The translations under genes and the position numbers were made by a program. DNA of 64,000 nucleotides, taken from Alentia gelatinosa. Taxonomy: Eukaryota; Annelida; Polychaeta; Phyllodocida; Polynoidae. Location of the stretch: the NCBI GenBank assembly GCA_950022655.1, contig OX465581.1, positions 107,677,125-107,741,124 of the forward strand. Direction: 5' to 3'. Positions 25,153-36,323 of the stretch are shown one piece after another. Position 1 is the first letter of the stretch. Each line of letters opens with the position of its first letter. A model generated the notes under the pieces. That model was not told the DNA's origin. It worked only from the letters and a program-made list of their open reading frames with translations, and did no database searches.

Positions 25153-28003
25153 ATTGTATATAGGTATGGGTGTAAAGTGGGATTCACTCGCAGAGAGTCT
25201 TATAGCTCATTGGGGAATGGGTCCTTAGGCAAATGGGCCTGAGCTTTGAAACTGGTAGAAAATCTCGCCATGTAAGCAACCGGTGTTTCTCAAGAAACAA
25301 AATGTCTACCCCTGTGATAAAGGGGAATTGTCTTAGATAAATTCCCTTCCCTTTGCTTGTCTCCCTGCTGTGAGTTTGGCTTCTCTAGTCTTAGTGGTTA
25401 GTCCATGTGACTCAGATAATGTACCCGAAACAGGGAGCATGTTTTGTCATACTATATGGCGGGGTATCCTCCCGTGTCAATCCAATACGCCATTTTCCCT
25501 TTGGAATGGGAAACACCCCACGCAGTCTACTGTGAGACTAGAGAAACGGTCTGAAGTCTGAAGTGTTTGTCTGAGAAAAATCCATCTGAGATTCTGTACT
25601 CGAACAGAATTTCTTCGGGTTCCATTTCCCTGAGTTCCCTATCCCATTACTAACTGCATGCTATTCACTGTGATATTGGGAAAAGAGCAGGGTGTCAGTG
25701 CCTCAGTGACTTAGAGACGTGCCCAGCTGACCAAGACCAATCACTCAAGACCAAAATACCTCATTGACCAACTGGTGCTTAATATGTTTGGGTCCTAGAC
25801 TTGGGCAGGTGCATAAATGGCAAATTGATTGGGTGCAAATGGGTTACAGAAAACGATACATAGACTGAATAGTAACCAAACCCTGTTTTCCTATCTATAA
25901 TTGCACGCTCATTCATCAATGCTGAACATCTTTTTTTATCAAACTCACCTCATTGCCAACGAAGTAATCCCCATGAAGTAGGTTCTCAAATTTTTTTGTT
26001 TCTTCTGGAAGGGAGTCTTGAAATTTTTTGCGCAAGGTGGCCTGTAACAAAAGTAGGATGATACATTTTTGTGATTTAACGGAAGCATTATAATAAGTAT
26101 TATTTCTTCGTTGTTGGACAGGACCTCCGTATAAAGTACACCTTTCTCCTGCGGTATATATTACGTTTCAGTAACCACAATCCCACATATCAGATAGCAA
26201 GTCGATAAAGAGTTAATGACTATCCGTGTTAGATTCAGCAAATACACTCTATGCACTTACCTTTTTTTCTTCGTCTGTTTCATACCATATTGCAGGCAGA
26301 GGTCTGAGGTAATCCTCCAAGCAGTTAACAAGCATGTCGATCTTTGCATCGTCCAGATCAGACTTGCCCATCAACCCTGATTGAGTAAATGAGGCAGTGA
26401 TATATATAAGTAGGAACATCGTATGTTACACCACTTAAGCTTTGAAATGATTGATCTGAGGTAATCATCTAAGAAAGACATTAACCTATTCTTCTGGCAA
26501 GCGAACTCACGACCAGGTAAATATTTTTTGAATAAATAACTGGAAAAACTACGCTGCAGCAGAGGTTTGGGATGCCTGCAACCCCCCCCCCCCCCCCCCC
26601 TACCTGTGTCATTTGTAGTCGAACAGACTTTGAATCATATATAACGTTGATATATCTTCATAATCATGAATAATAAAGTATCACGGAATAGTTACACTCA
26701 TCTACTAATGCACTGTCATCTCACCTTGCTCAGCTTTATTAAACCCGTATTACAAGCCCTAAGCCTCCATAATCCTCGAATGACCAAGAAAAATAATGAA
26801 TAAATAGAAAGAATTGTATGCACTTGTACTTATGACAATGGGGGCCTTTCTTGAACCTTATCTTGTCCCCTTCATGTTGATATCTAAATATGGATACACC
26901 ATACCCCTCACCCATCCCTTTCCAATGTGAGGATGCGACATAAGGGTTATATACAATGTAAATATATCCGCCAGTTACAGCGAAGCACGACATATTATGG
27001 ATATAATTGACTTTCATTCAAACGGCAGCGGGTGATCCATAACTATGAATTTTCACCTCTTTTTATCAGATTTGGAATGTATTAATTTCATTTCTGACTT
27101 TTTGATATGTTCTTGAATTTACCTGCTTTCTTTGCTAAATAACGGCTAATGGCTTGACTCTGGCAGATCATCTCTCCATCCACCTCCAACACCGGCAACT
27201 GTCCATATGGCGTAGCTGTAGAGGTTTAACAAGAAATTTAATGATGCTTTCAAATACTTACTTTTTTTTTTCAGTGTAACAAATATTTCACGTTTAATCA
27301 TAACGATATTCCTACAAAGAAAGAAATACCCCTGAAAACCTTAAGGTGTAACAGGAATTTAAATTTTCCATGAATGTGGTTTGTATTCTATATTCTCTTA
27401 TCCATCACGAAGTACTCCGACAATTTGGGAGGTTTGCTTGTGAACTATTTGAATTATCAGGTCTACAGATTATGCATGTTAAGGTTAATAATTCTATGGG
27501 GGACCTATACATTACCTCGTATATTTTTCAATTTTCTATATATTCATGATAATCGTCGTAACAATGGTATATTTAACAGTGGGACAACTATTTAATATTT
27601 TTTGTCGGAACATTGACTTTGAATCAAACGGTACTATGGTTTCGTTACTAATAGAGTCTATCCCTGTGGATCTTCTGGGTTCCTCTCAACAAAATCTAAA
27701 ATTATCTGTCACAACTAATTTGCAGCATTTGCCAAGAATCACATAGCATACTCTGTTGAATTTCTTTTACTTCAAAATGAGGTGTTCTTTACAGGAGGGG
27801 GATGTTCTATGAAAATCTCGTAATGCTTTGGTGATACAGATTTCAAGCACATCCCTGAGTTTTTACGTACTTGGTTTAATCTTTTCCCACTCTTCTTTTT
27901 CCAGTCGTACATCTTCATATTCTATGCCAGCGTAGGCCATAATCATTCGTGGGACCTCAGCACGCCCACGGCTGTTGAAGTAGATCAGCTTGTAAGATGG
28001 CAT
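24120..28003 (-). CDS. Glutathione S-transferase, sigma class (GST-1)
   Basis: Five minus-strand coding exons, 27871-28003, 27123-27215, 26261-26376, 25949-26041 and 24120-24287, give 200 residues, the usual sigma length. The N-terminal thioredoxin-like domain starts [16 protein letters not shown]; Tyr8 is the catalytic residue expected for this class. QLPVLEVDG and [11 protein letters not shown] are the glutathione-binding loop and helix. The C-terminal helical domain holds the N-capping box TLAD (residues 147-150) and ends [10 protein letters not shown]. It conjugates glutathione to electrophiles or acts as a prostaglandin-type isomerase; the substrate is unknown. A splice acceptor at about 28014 shows that a non-coding 5' exon lies further upstream. 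A foldback element sits in that 5' intron. The neighbour at 36324-42562 has identical exon lengths, so the two arose by tandem duplication. Confidence 0.95.
24759..24953. mobile_element. Small foldback in GST-1 intron 4
   Basis: Ends TTTACATTAGACGA and TCGTCTAGTGTAAT are inverted partners with one mismatch, and GGCGGCGA faces TCGCCAAG further in. About 195 bp, non-coding. No clear target duplication. Confidence 0.55.
25077..25149. repeat. (TA)n microsatellite in GST-1 intron 4
   Basis: About 70 bp of pure TA repeat. Frames through it translate as YIYIYI and are artefacts. Confidence 0.95.
25655..25925 (+). mobile_element. RS-family element, copy R2, in GST-1 intron 4
   Basis: Shares TATTCACTGTGATATTG, GTGCCCAGCTGACCA and ACCAATCACTCAAGACCAA with the copies at 34955-35330 and (inverted) 46745-46970, and ends in GCACGCTCATTCATCAATG. 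It is on the opposite strand to the gene. Confidence 0.6.
26580..26600. repeat. Poly-C tract in GST-1 intron 2
   Basis: About 20 consecutive C. Similar G or C runs occur at 29077-29089, 41311-41320, 43078-43093, 52853-52867 and 58382-58395. Confidence 0.9.
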
Positions 28004-28090
28004 CTTGGCGATATCTGTTTTAGAGAACAACAAAATGCCCTTTGATATTGACATGAACATGTGGCATGATATCGGCATTGCCAGCAAGTA

Positions 28091-28484
28091 AAGGGGGGCG
28101 TCCACCAACCACGACAAGGCTACGACAATGGCTTTCCGACAAGGTCCACGACAGGTCTACGATTGGAAAGCGTGTCGTAGCCTTCTCGTGGTTGGTGGAC
28201 CCTAGTTCCCGACAAGGCCACGACAGGCTTCGACTTGGAAGCATGTTCGATTTTTCCCACAACTGGACCTTTGTCGTGGAGTGTTGTGGTTTCCTCGATA
28301 TCACTGTCGTAGTGTGTCGGTACCATGGACGCCTTTTTTACGGCATCCACCGAAGTCTACGACATGCCCCGACAAGGCTGTCGCAGAGCTGCCCTTCTCA
28401 CGACAGGAATGTGATAAGGCTGCGATTGGAACTTTCATGTCGGCACTTGTCGTAGCCTGGTCGTGGTTGGTGGACGCCCGCCTT
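28091..28484. mobile_element. Foldback/MITE with TAA target duplication, F family, copy 1
   Basis: Terminal inverted repeats GGCGTCCACCAACCACGAC (plus AAGGCTACGACAA, one mismatch) run from 28091 and end at 28484. The outermost bases fit TAA|AGG...CCT|TAA, a 3-bp TAA target duplication as made by PIF/Harbinger-type transposases. The interior is full of CGACAAGG/CTACGACA motifs, itself partly palindromic (CGTGGTTGGTGGAC at 28189). Lies in the GST-1 5'-UTR intron. Open frames across it are not genes. Confidence 0.7.
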
Positions 28485-29502
28485 AATTAGAAATGGGGTG
28501 GGTGAATCGAGGTAATTTAATGTGGGAGAAGGGAGACAGAGAATGTCTGATGTTGCGAAATGGTCATGGGCGTGAATGAGGAAGGGCAGCAATATCTTAC
28601 CAACAATCCAGTGCACCATAATAAGAGATACCTTACAACTTAAGTCATGAGAGAAGTGTATTCTGTGGTATTTTCCTTCTGAGGATGATATGAAATATCA
28701 GAAAAGGACAAACCTTGTCTTGAAATGTTTTACCTTAGAATAGAATATTGAGAGAAAGGTAGGATAGAGTAAGACATAGATCTACCTGTGTTCACACCTT
28801 GTAGAATCGCATTTGATGTGTGCGTTTGGGGGAGGGACATTGGCGGTGTCAGTGCCTTGCCCCAGTATAACTTCCCATTAGTCATTTGCAATGTGTGTTG
28901 GCATGATTCTCAATTTCTATATATCAGATGCTTGCCTGTATGATAAAGCTGTGAAGTGTTTATTGGGTGATTTTCAGGATGACAATGGTTCTCATGACAG
29001 GAGTCATCACACAGGGGTCAATCACACGGTTAGCTGTTGTCATTGTGGGGAAATGAGTGGGTAGGAATTATCGTTGGGGGGGGGGGGTGTCGGGGTACCA
29101 AATATCCATATGGAAATAGACTGGTTGGCAAACACCCCTGAACCCTACTTTGTGCAGTAAGCCTTTTGAAATACATATTCCAACTTCCGCGTATGAAATC
29201 AATGAACCTCACGCACTGTATAGAACTGGATCCCACATAAAGATGCATGACTGGATTTCGTAAGCCTATATATGGCTATCAATCCATGTGATATCTTTAT
29301 ACTAATTGTGTATGAATCGTGATCGATTTACTTCATGTGTAAGTGTCTTTATATTGCAGGAGCTGATACATCACGTTTACCTCTGAAAGAGTTTGACTTC
29401 CGGTCAGTTAGATACGTATACATTCACTCGTGACTATGATAAACTCTGGAACTATCTATTTTGAATACCAATCTGAATATGCGTATAAAGTGATTGCTAC
29501 AG

Positions 29503-29793
29503 TCCAAGGCCCGGCGACCACCTACTATGATATGGCTCCGATATGGTCTACGATGCACCTTCCGATAAAAAATCATAATCGCGTCGGTAGATCACCTAAT
29601 ATCGGGGCAGTTGCCCACGTTTCTACGATTAGACACCGACAAAAACTCCATACAATGCATGGTGGATTGGCATGTCTAGACATATGTCTACCATTTTGTA
29701 CCTTCCCGATATGTCTCCGATATTTGGTTTTTGTATCGGTGCCATATCGGTAGGTCTAAATTTCTATCGTAGTCGGTGGACGCCAGGCCTTGG
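29503..29793. mobile_element. F-family foldback, copy 2
   Basis: Ends CCAAGGCCCGGCGACCACC and its partner GGTGGACGCCAGGCCTTGG are near-perfect inverted repeats, followed inward by TATGATA / TATCGTA. The end type GGCGNCCACC is shared with 28091-28484. The interior has repeated CCGATAT / ATATCGG motifs. Confidence 0.65.
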
Positions 29794-32700
29794 TAATTAT
29801 AAGGGGATTTCGAACCATGTAGCCTTCTAGCATCAAATTACCCAGGTGTATATTGTTCGATGCCCTATTCCCCATATATAGATATACATGTACATATATA
29901 CACACAAATGTAATGATATGTGTTAATGCTAAGTAGATCACCTACAACCTTTAGTGTTTTGTTATCCTATCATCCATAAATTCCACTGCTAATATACTCC
30001 GGCGTGGGCAGGTGATACAGATACAGGAAAACGCAATCGGAGTGCGTGTCTCAATATATCGAAAATAAAGAGAGAATCAGATGTGAACTCGGTAGCATAA
30101 CAGAAAATAAATCATAATCCTCGTACTCACTATTATGTTATCTACATATAGCTCATGTAATACTCAACGAAGTCGAGTTCAATATGTTAAGTTTGTTTGG
30201 TTTTTTGTTGTTGTTTTTTTGTTGTTGTTTTTTTTCTCCTTTATTGAATTTTTTTCTAAAAAGATAAAATAGTCATGCTGTTTGCTTGTGTGTCTGTAGG
30301 ATGAATGTGTGACCTGTCTTGTCTCATGTTTACCATCGCTGGGAATAACGTCCCTGGAAGACAGTGTATGTTGTTGTTTTCTAAATAAAAAAATAAATAA
30401 ATACAAAAACGTCCGGATCATGTACGCCATACTGGAAGACCACCTACCTTGGTGAATTGTGAGCTTATTATCAAACGAAAATTAAATCCGATGTGAAAAT
30501 AATCTTAGATGGATTTCCTCACAGCTTTGGATATGCATACCATTTCTGAATAAATAACCCTGTGATGTATATGTCTCAGATGATACCTTTTTGGTACATA
30601 ATTATGACCTACATGGACCGGTATGGTAATGACTAGTAGCATATCCCATGTAGGTGCAATTTGTTTTACACCAGACCTCCAAATCGTGAACACCACTCAA
30701 CATTTCTGATTCGAGAGAAAATAACCGGCATACACAATTGACTCCATCTCTGCACACTGTGTGACACGATGAGGATCATTCAGGTGGGCTCTACGGTAGA
30801 ATCGGGTATCGATTAGCTTCATAGAATATGCAGTGCCTCAAAATCAAGTACCATCTACAGGTGAAACTATCGATTGACCTTTCCTTCCTTCGTTACCGGT
30901 ATCCTAGGTATCGATTTTACATAGCTATACATGTGTAAAAGGCCAACGCCTATAATTCCTCCGTCAGAGCAATATCGCAAGTAAGCTATTTTTATTTGGA
31001 CGTGTCATGCGACGATGCACAATCTTTTCTGTGTGTGCCTCACTCTAGTATGATTCACAGAGTTAGACCCTTAGAAAATCAATATAAAACATGTAGAGGG
31101 CCTATATAGAATGTATTGCTATGGACATTTTCCAGGTTTTCTAGTTATTGTGGTTAATGACATATTTTCTTACCTGCCGTCTGATTTCCGAAATTGGGTT
31201 TCTTTAGTCTCAGTCTGAGTTCTAATGGAGAAAGCTTACGAATGGATAGACTTTTCTGTAAACTCTCCTAACAATCCACATATCCACAGCAACTATTGAT
31301 ACAACAGTGGTGTTATTTACGAATACTTGTACACCTAAAAGTAGCTTCCCTTTGTAATCTTCTGACTGGAAAAGAGTACATCCATAAATGTATATATCAC
31401 TCGCAATGTCAAATACTACTATTTTCGCTTTATCTCCAAATGTTCAGTTCATTGATAAAACATTCTAATGAAAGTGATCTAACCAGCACAGGAGTTTGGC
31501 GCATTCCCTTTTATATTCTGTTAATGAGTTTAACAATAAACGGTGGAATAAAAATCTTTTTAAAACCTAAACTAGCATGGGCATGAGCCGGTGAATAACG
31601 ATACGTATATGAAGGATACTACAAATGAGAAGAGCACATATGCCCTTGCCCTTGCCTCTAATCAGCGAGTATAGAAAATAAACTTGTCTTAAAATTTAAT
31701 CATGAACAGAGGTACACCGCGCGATACGTATACCTACGCCGTCCAGTATATTGTGTTAGGCGCACGCCGGCAAGATAAGTACATGCATTCTATAAAGTGC
31801 GAGACATCTGCAGAACCATTACTCGTTACTGGTTGGGCTAATGATGACAAAGCATTCTTCAAAACCTGCCCTCTTTGTGCACACACAGTGCACCTGCATT
31901 CTACAAATCACTCCATGAGCACACTCGGAAGCACGCAGCTAACGTTCCAAGGACATGGGCGTGACCAGTGTAAACCTCGTATAGCTATTGGCAGTGGGCA
32001 GTAGTGGCGGTTGGGCTTACCTTGTATTAGTGCCTGGTGTCTGTGTCTCCGTCGGAAAGAGGTGGGGTTGTAAGAGCGCACGTTAGTTATACGCAGCCGG
32101 GTAGACACATACGATCAATGACTAGTTGGGTCACAAAGTAGGCCGAGTTGGAAGCAGCCGACCTACATGTGTAGGACAGTGCATGGTGGCGGAGAGCTTT
32201 GCTATGCACTCTATGCACCCATCTTACGCTACACTGCACTTCAGAGGTCTGTCCCACAGGAATAATTTCAGACATTTCCCTCCTGGACAAAGAGGAGGCA
32301 ATGAACAGAGGTTAGGGACAGAGTACTTAAGAGGCTCTCGTTTGTATATATTGAGCATGGGAAACATGCTCAGATACACTGCTTGGGTTAGCCTGGAAAG
32401 GTTAGGTGCTGGTACCTGGCAGGTGCTGGGTCTTGCTGTATGGGCGCCTTGTGGCCATCGGCCAGCTAGAATAGGTGGGCTGGTGGAACAGCTCGGTAAA
32501 AAAAACCCGCCATTTTCAGCATCAAAAGAAAGCCTAGTTGGTGGAATACGTGGTTTAGTGTCTCAACGGAGTGCCCCACTAACCATGATCAAACACTTCA
32601 GACCTCATTGACCCACTAGTGCTTGACATATTACAAAGCCAGTGGTAGAAGTAGATGGTTGGTTGGTTAGGTTGGCAATTGGATTACAGCAAATGACGCA

Positions 32701-34954
32701 CAGACTGACTGAAACCTAAAACTTTTAATTGCTATCTTTTTACAATTCCACGCTCATTCATAAATGATGAATATGTCATTTGTTTCTAGTTGGTATTCAT
32801 TCAAAGGATATGAGCAGTCCAGCATGAGGCAGCAACATGAAGAGAATACAATTATTCTATGTTCTGATAAAGGTAATGGAAAGGGTATACGAGAGGGGAC
32901 CAACGCCTTCTGTTCATGTTTTTTCCTTCATGGAATTAGGAAGGTGCAAGGAGATAGGAGGTAGGGCCAAGGCATACAGGTCTTATATTACCAGAGCAGT
33001 GTGCGTGTCAAGAAATAATGGTTCTCTCCCATTCGTGAGTTGAAACACATGCTGACCGACCCGCAAGAAGTAGAGGTGCTTCATGGCCCAATTTCGACCT
33101 ATCTAACGTGGGGCTCGCTAACCACGTGTCTCATAATAATGGGAGAGGGATTTAAGTATAATTTTCGAGGTATAAGCGTAGTAAATCCATGTTTCACCCC
33201 TTTTGGATTCTTTTCTTTTCGTTTTCAAAGCTCTGTCGTTTGTGTGTCACTGTGTCATTCCATATGTCTGACGCCGTTGTTGAACATTCTGGCCTCCTGG
33301 GATGGGCCATTGACCCATATGTCCCATATATGATATGGCACCCGCGGACCGACACTCTGCGCACTTTTCATCTTTTCATGATACATTTAGACCCGTAGTC
33401 ACCGGTTGACGTACAAAGTCATTCGCTTACCACATGGATCCAGAGGTCCAATTTGTTCCTCCTCCCATTATGATCTAATGGGAAAATGTTTATTACCACA
33501 AGCGGAAATCCTCATTGAAGTTGTCATAAGCATTCAAATACAAACCTAGACCATAGGCTAATTTGCTTCTTAATTTTTATATCCAGTTTAAAGACATATG
33601 TAGACCGTGTTCTTCCTAATACTGTCTGGCCATTTATATTGATACAGCATTCACACACAAAACAGGACAAAAAATGAATAATAGACAAACAACACATACA
33701 TGCAAAGAGGATTGTAATAGTGTTTCTTTTCAGTGGTGCTTAGACCATACAGTAATCTTGTGCTTATCTGTCTTTTAGCTCTCGTAAGTCCTACGACTGG
33801 AAATAATCTACCGACTGATATACCAAACAGTACTATCATTGTGCACACACTTTACATGAGTTATCATAGTTAATCATTATTCTCTATGGCACCCTTTGAC
33901 TGTTAGGAGGCACCCTGGAGGCACCCTGTGATATTCTTAATACATACATCACATTACTTATTGGTGTAAAAATTGTATAAATGTAGCACTGCAGATAATT
34001 TGTACAACTACTGCACTCAATGATTCATCCTAAAAAAAATAGATGATCCACACTCTTTTTAACAAACACTATTAGCATAAACATTTTCAGTTTTCTACAA
34101 GCACACTGAGTCTACAAATATTAATAACATCTTATCACATTTGCAATAGATTGTTTGAGTTATTGGTAAATTCAGTCTGTATTCTGGAGAGCTTGCGATA
34201 CATATCGATGCAGACACTGGCTAGTGACAGGGTATTGGAGACACAGCAATGGGCCAGCCGTGAATACCTTTTTAGCTGTTCCACAGAGCAGATTTTTGCT
34301 GCCGACATGCAATTTGGGCCGGCAACTTTCACTGACAACCACAATGCCACCACAATGCCATCAGCCGGGGCTAGTGCTGGCTTGGTGGAGCAGATGCTTT
34401 AGCTAGTGGAATGCAGATTTAGAGTTGCCATATTCAATTTCTTGTGGATTTAGATTGTATTCTTTACAGCTGGGACATTACTACTACCACTCAAGGCAAG
34501 TCTAGAGTGGGTGGCAACATTGGTGGCAGTCAATATATTTTTATATCGAAACTATCTCTAGTCAAAATAAATTAGCTGAAAACATCACACTAACTTGGTC
34601 AATAGCCATCCATGATCTACAATATTTCAAAGATGGTGGAATGATAGACACAGTATTGTCACACAAACTGCTATTAAGATCTGTAGTGTATAAGGTATCC
34701 TGTGTAATGGATACTGGATTATTAATAGTTTTCCGCCGAGTGCTATTTTATTGCGAATCGTCGTAGTAGGTTTTGATGTCCAGTGGGAATAGTGGACCAG
34801 TGCGACTGTCCCCCCGGCCATCCACGAATAGGCCACTGATGGCGCTAACATAACGAGCAACAGCCCCATGTTTCAAGAAGATCCAATACAGGTACCTCTT
34901 TAGATCCATTATGAAACAATACCATATGTTGTTATGCTTGAAGGCACCTTGGTT
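29794..34954. other. Intergenic between the two GST genes; no gene recognised
   Basis: Possible non-coding GST-1 first exons end in donor-like sites on the minus strand near 30447 (ACCAAG followed by GTAGGT), 31173 (GGCAG followed by GTAAGA) and 32021 (ACAAG followed by GTAAGC), but nothing decides between them. 32330-32770 is an RS-family repeat. Open frames of 100 and 161 codons (31702-32004, 32126-32611) have no family features and the second overlaps the repeat. Confidence 0.45.
32330..32770 (+). repeat. RS-family element, copy R3
   Basis: Contains GGGAAACATGCTCAGATACACTGC, in two parts GGGAAACATGC and TCAGATACACTGC, as at 15570; then CTAACCATGATCAAACACTT and CCTCATTGACCCACTAGTGC; and ends CCACGCTCATTCATAAATG like the other R copies. 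Confidence 0.55.
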
Positions 34955-35330
34955 TTTAGAGCGTGCTTGCACACGCTAAATACATCATCTAGAGTTTAGA
35001 GGGGTCCATATAGACTTTCAGGGTACTGCATACAAACTATCCCTTCAGCATCTGTGTGATATTCACTGTGATATTGAGAACAGAGCAGGGAGCCAGTGTC
35101 TCAGTATCTTAGAGGTGTGCCCAGCTGACCATGACCAATCACCCAATACCAAAATGCCAAAATACCTCAAGACTCACTTGTGCTTGATGTGTTTGGATCC
35201 TAGATAGGCAGTTGCAGAAATTACAAGTTGACCAGGTGCAATTGGATTACATAAAACTATCCATACAATAAATCTAACTTATACCTTTTAATTGTTATTC
35301 ATTTATAATAGCACGCTCCTTCATCTAGGA
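34955..35330 (+). mobile_element. RS-family element, copy R4
   Basis: Begins with a short hairpin AGCGTG-CACGCT, then AAATACATCATCTAGAG, the reverse of the RS-family end CTCTAGATGATGTATTT. Continues TGTGATATTCACTGTGATAT and GCCCAGCTGACCATGACC and ends GCACGCTCCTTCATC. An inverted copy lies at 46745-46970. Confidence 0.6.
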
Positions 35331-35539
35331 TGAAAATACAATTTGCTCCTAGTTCTATATTTCGCCAACCAACCCCAACCCCCTCTGGATATCTACTAGT
35401 CCGATCTCCGAACGCCACTACTATACAGAAACGTGAAAGAATGTCACCCTCAGCACTACGCTGGTTGAATATCATTTACCAAGTCCTACAAGCCGAATAC
35501 AACACGAAACGTATTTATTTTTTATTGTTCCGGTTGTGC

Positions 35540-35900
35540 CCCAATTCCAATTGAAATCTACCTCGACATATCCTCGGTTTCCCATTCTAGTTTTCTGTCG
35601 CCAGTCACTCAGATAAGAGGTGATCCATTTTTTATATTCTTCAGGGAGTCTTAGGCTTACTAAGAAGTCTACCATGGTGCACTGTTGAAGGCCTACTTCA
35701 AATCCACAAATATTACCCCAGTCAGCTCTTTGTTATCTCTTGCAAGATACATGTGATTGACAAACTTATACACTGAATCTAAGGTATTTTTGGATTTTCT
35801 GTAACCTTATTGTTCTTGAATCAGAATATTATTACTCTCTAATGTGACTGTTAAATAACGGTGGAATATTTTTTCACCAATCTTCCCATTTGAGCAACGC
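35540..35900 (-). pseudogene. Decayed LINE reverse-transcriptase fragment
   Basis: On the minus strand, frames with stops and shifts read GYRKSKNTLDSVYKFVNH, GVIFVDLK-stop-AF and then LPEEYKKWITSYLSDW. This matches the block of non-LTR reverse transcriptases that holds the GFR..ST motif, the D of VFLDL.KAFD and the W..SYL..R motif. At least two stop codons and frameshifts show it is dead. It lies between the GST genes, close to the GST-2 3' end. Confidence 0.75.
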
Positions 35901-36204
35901 AGTTGTGTATATAGAATGGAGTTAGACGAGAAAGAACTGCAATTGTATATTATTCTATGAAGTCCTGTCCACTCTTAGACACTTACAAACGGTTTATAAC
36001 CCTATTGCATTCCAGCTCCATTTGACAAGAATAGCTTCCAGTTCCAATATGTTATGTAGCGCAGACTGTAGATAGATTGCCGTATGTCTAACGTTACATG
36101 AAAATAATACAAGATTCTTTTCCACGACGATCAACATCTTATTGATATGCATGTGGGTCGTGTTTATTTTTCACAAATAACACAATGATGATTCTGATTA
36201 ATTC

Positions 36205-36210
36205 TTTATT
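36205..36210 (-). terminator. Polyadenylation signal of GST-2
   Basis: AATAAA on the minus strand, about 115 nt beyond the GST-2 stop codon (36324-36326). Confidence 0.65.
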
Positions 36211-36323
36211 TCATATTTGTTTGTACATATTCTCCCAGTGACAGATGCATATGGCTTTAACGTGAAAATCTATCCCGTATATAGATATAATGAAATGACG
36301 TCAGGTGATTACAGAATAGATAT

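Noticed and set aside
28066..28455. 129-codon frame beside GST-1
   Set aside because: Wholly within the F-family foldback with terminal inverted repeats.
31908..32108. Minus-strand frame rich in Arg starting MSTRLRITNVRSYNP, with a donor-like site
   Set aside because: It could be a mitochondrial-type leader, but no following exon was found, so there is not enough to call a gene.
32126..32611. 161-codon plus-strand open frame
   Set aside because: Its second half lies in an RS-family repeat and the first half has no family features.
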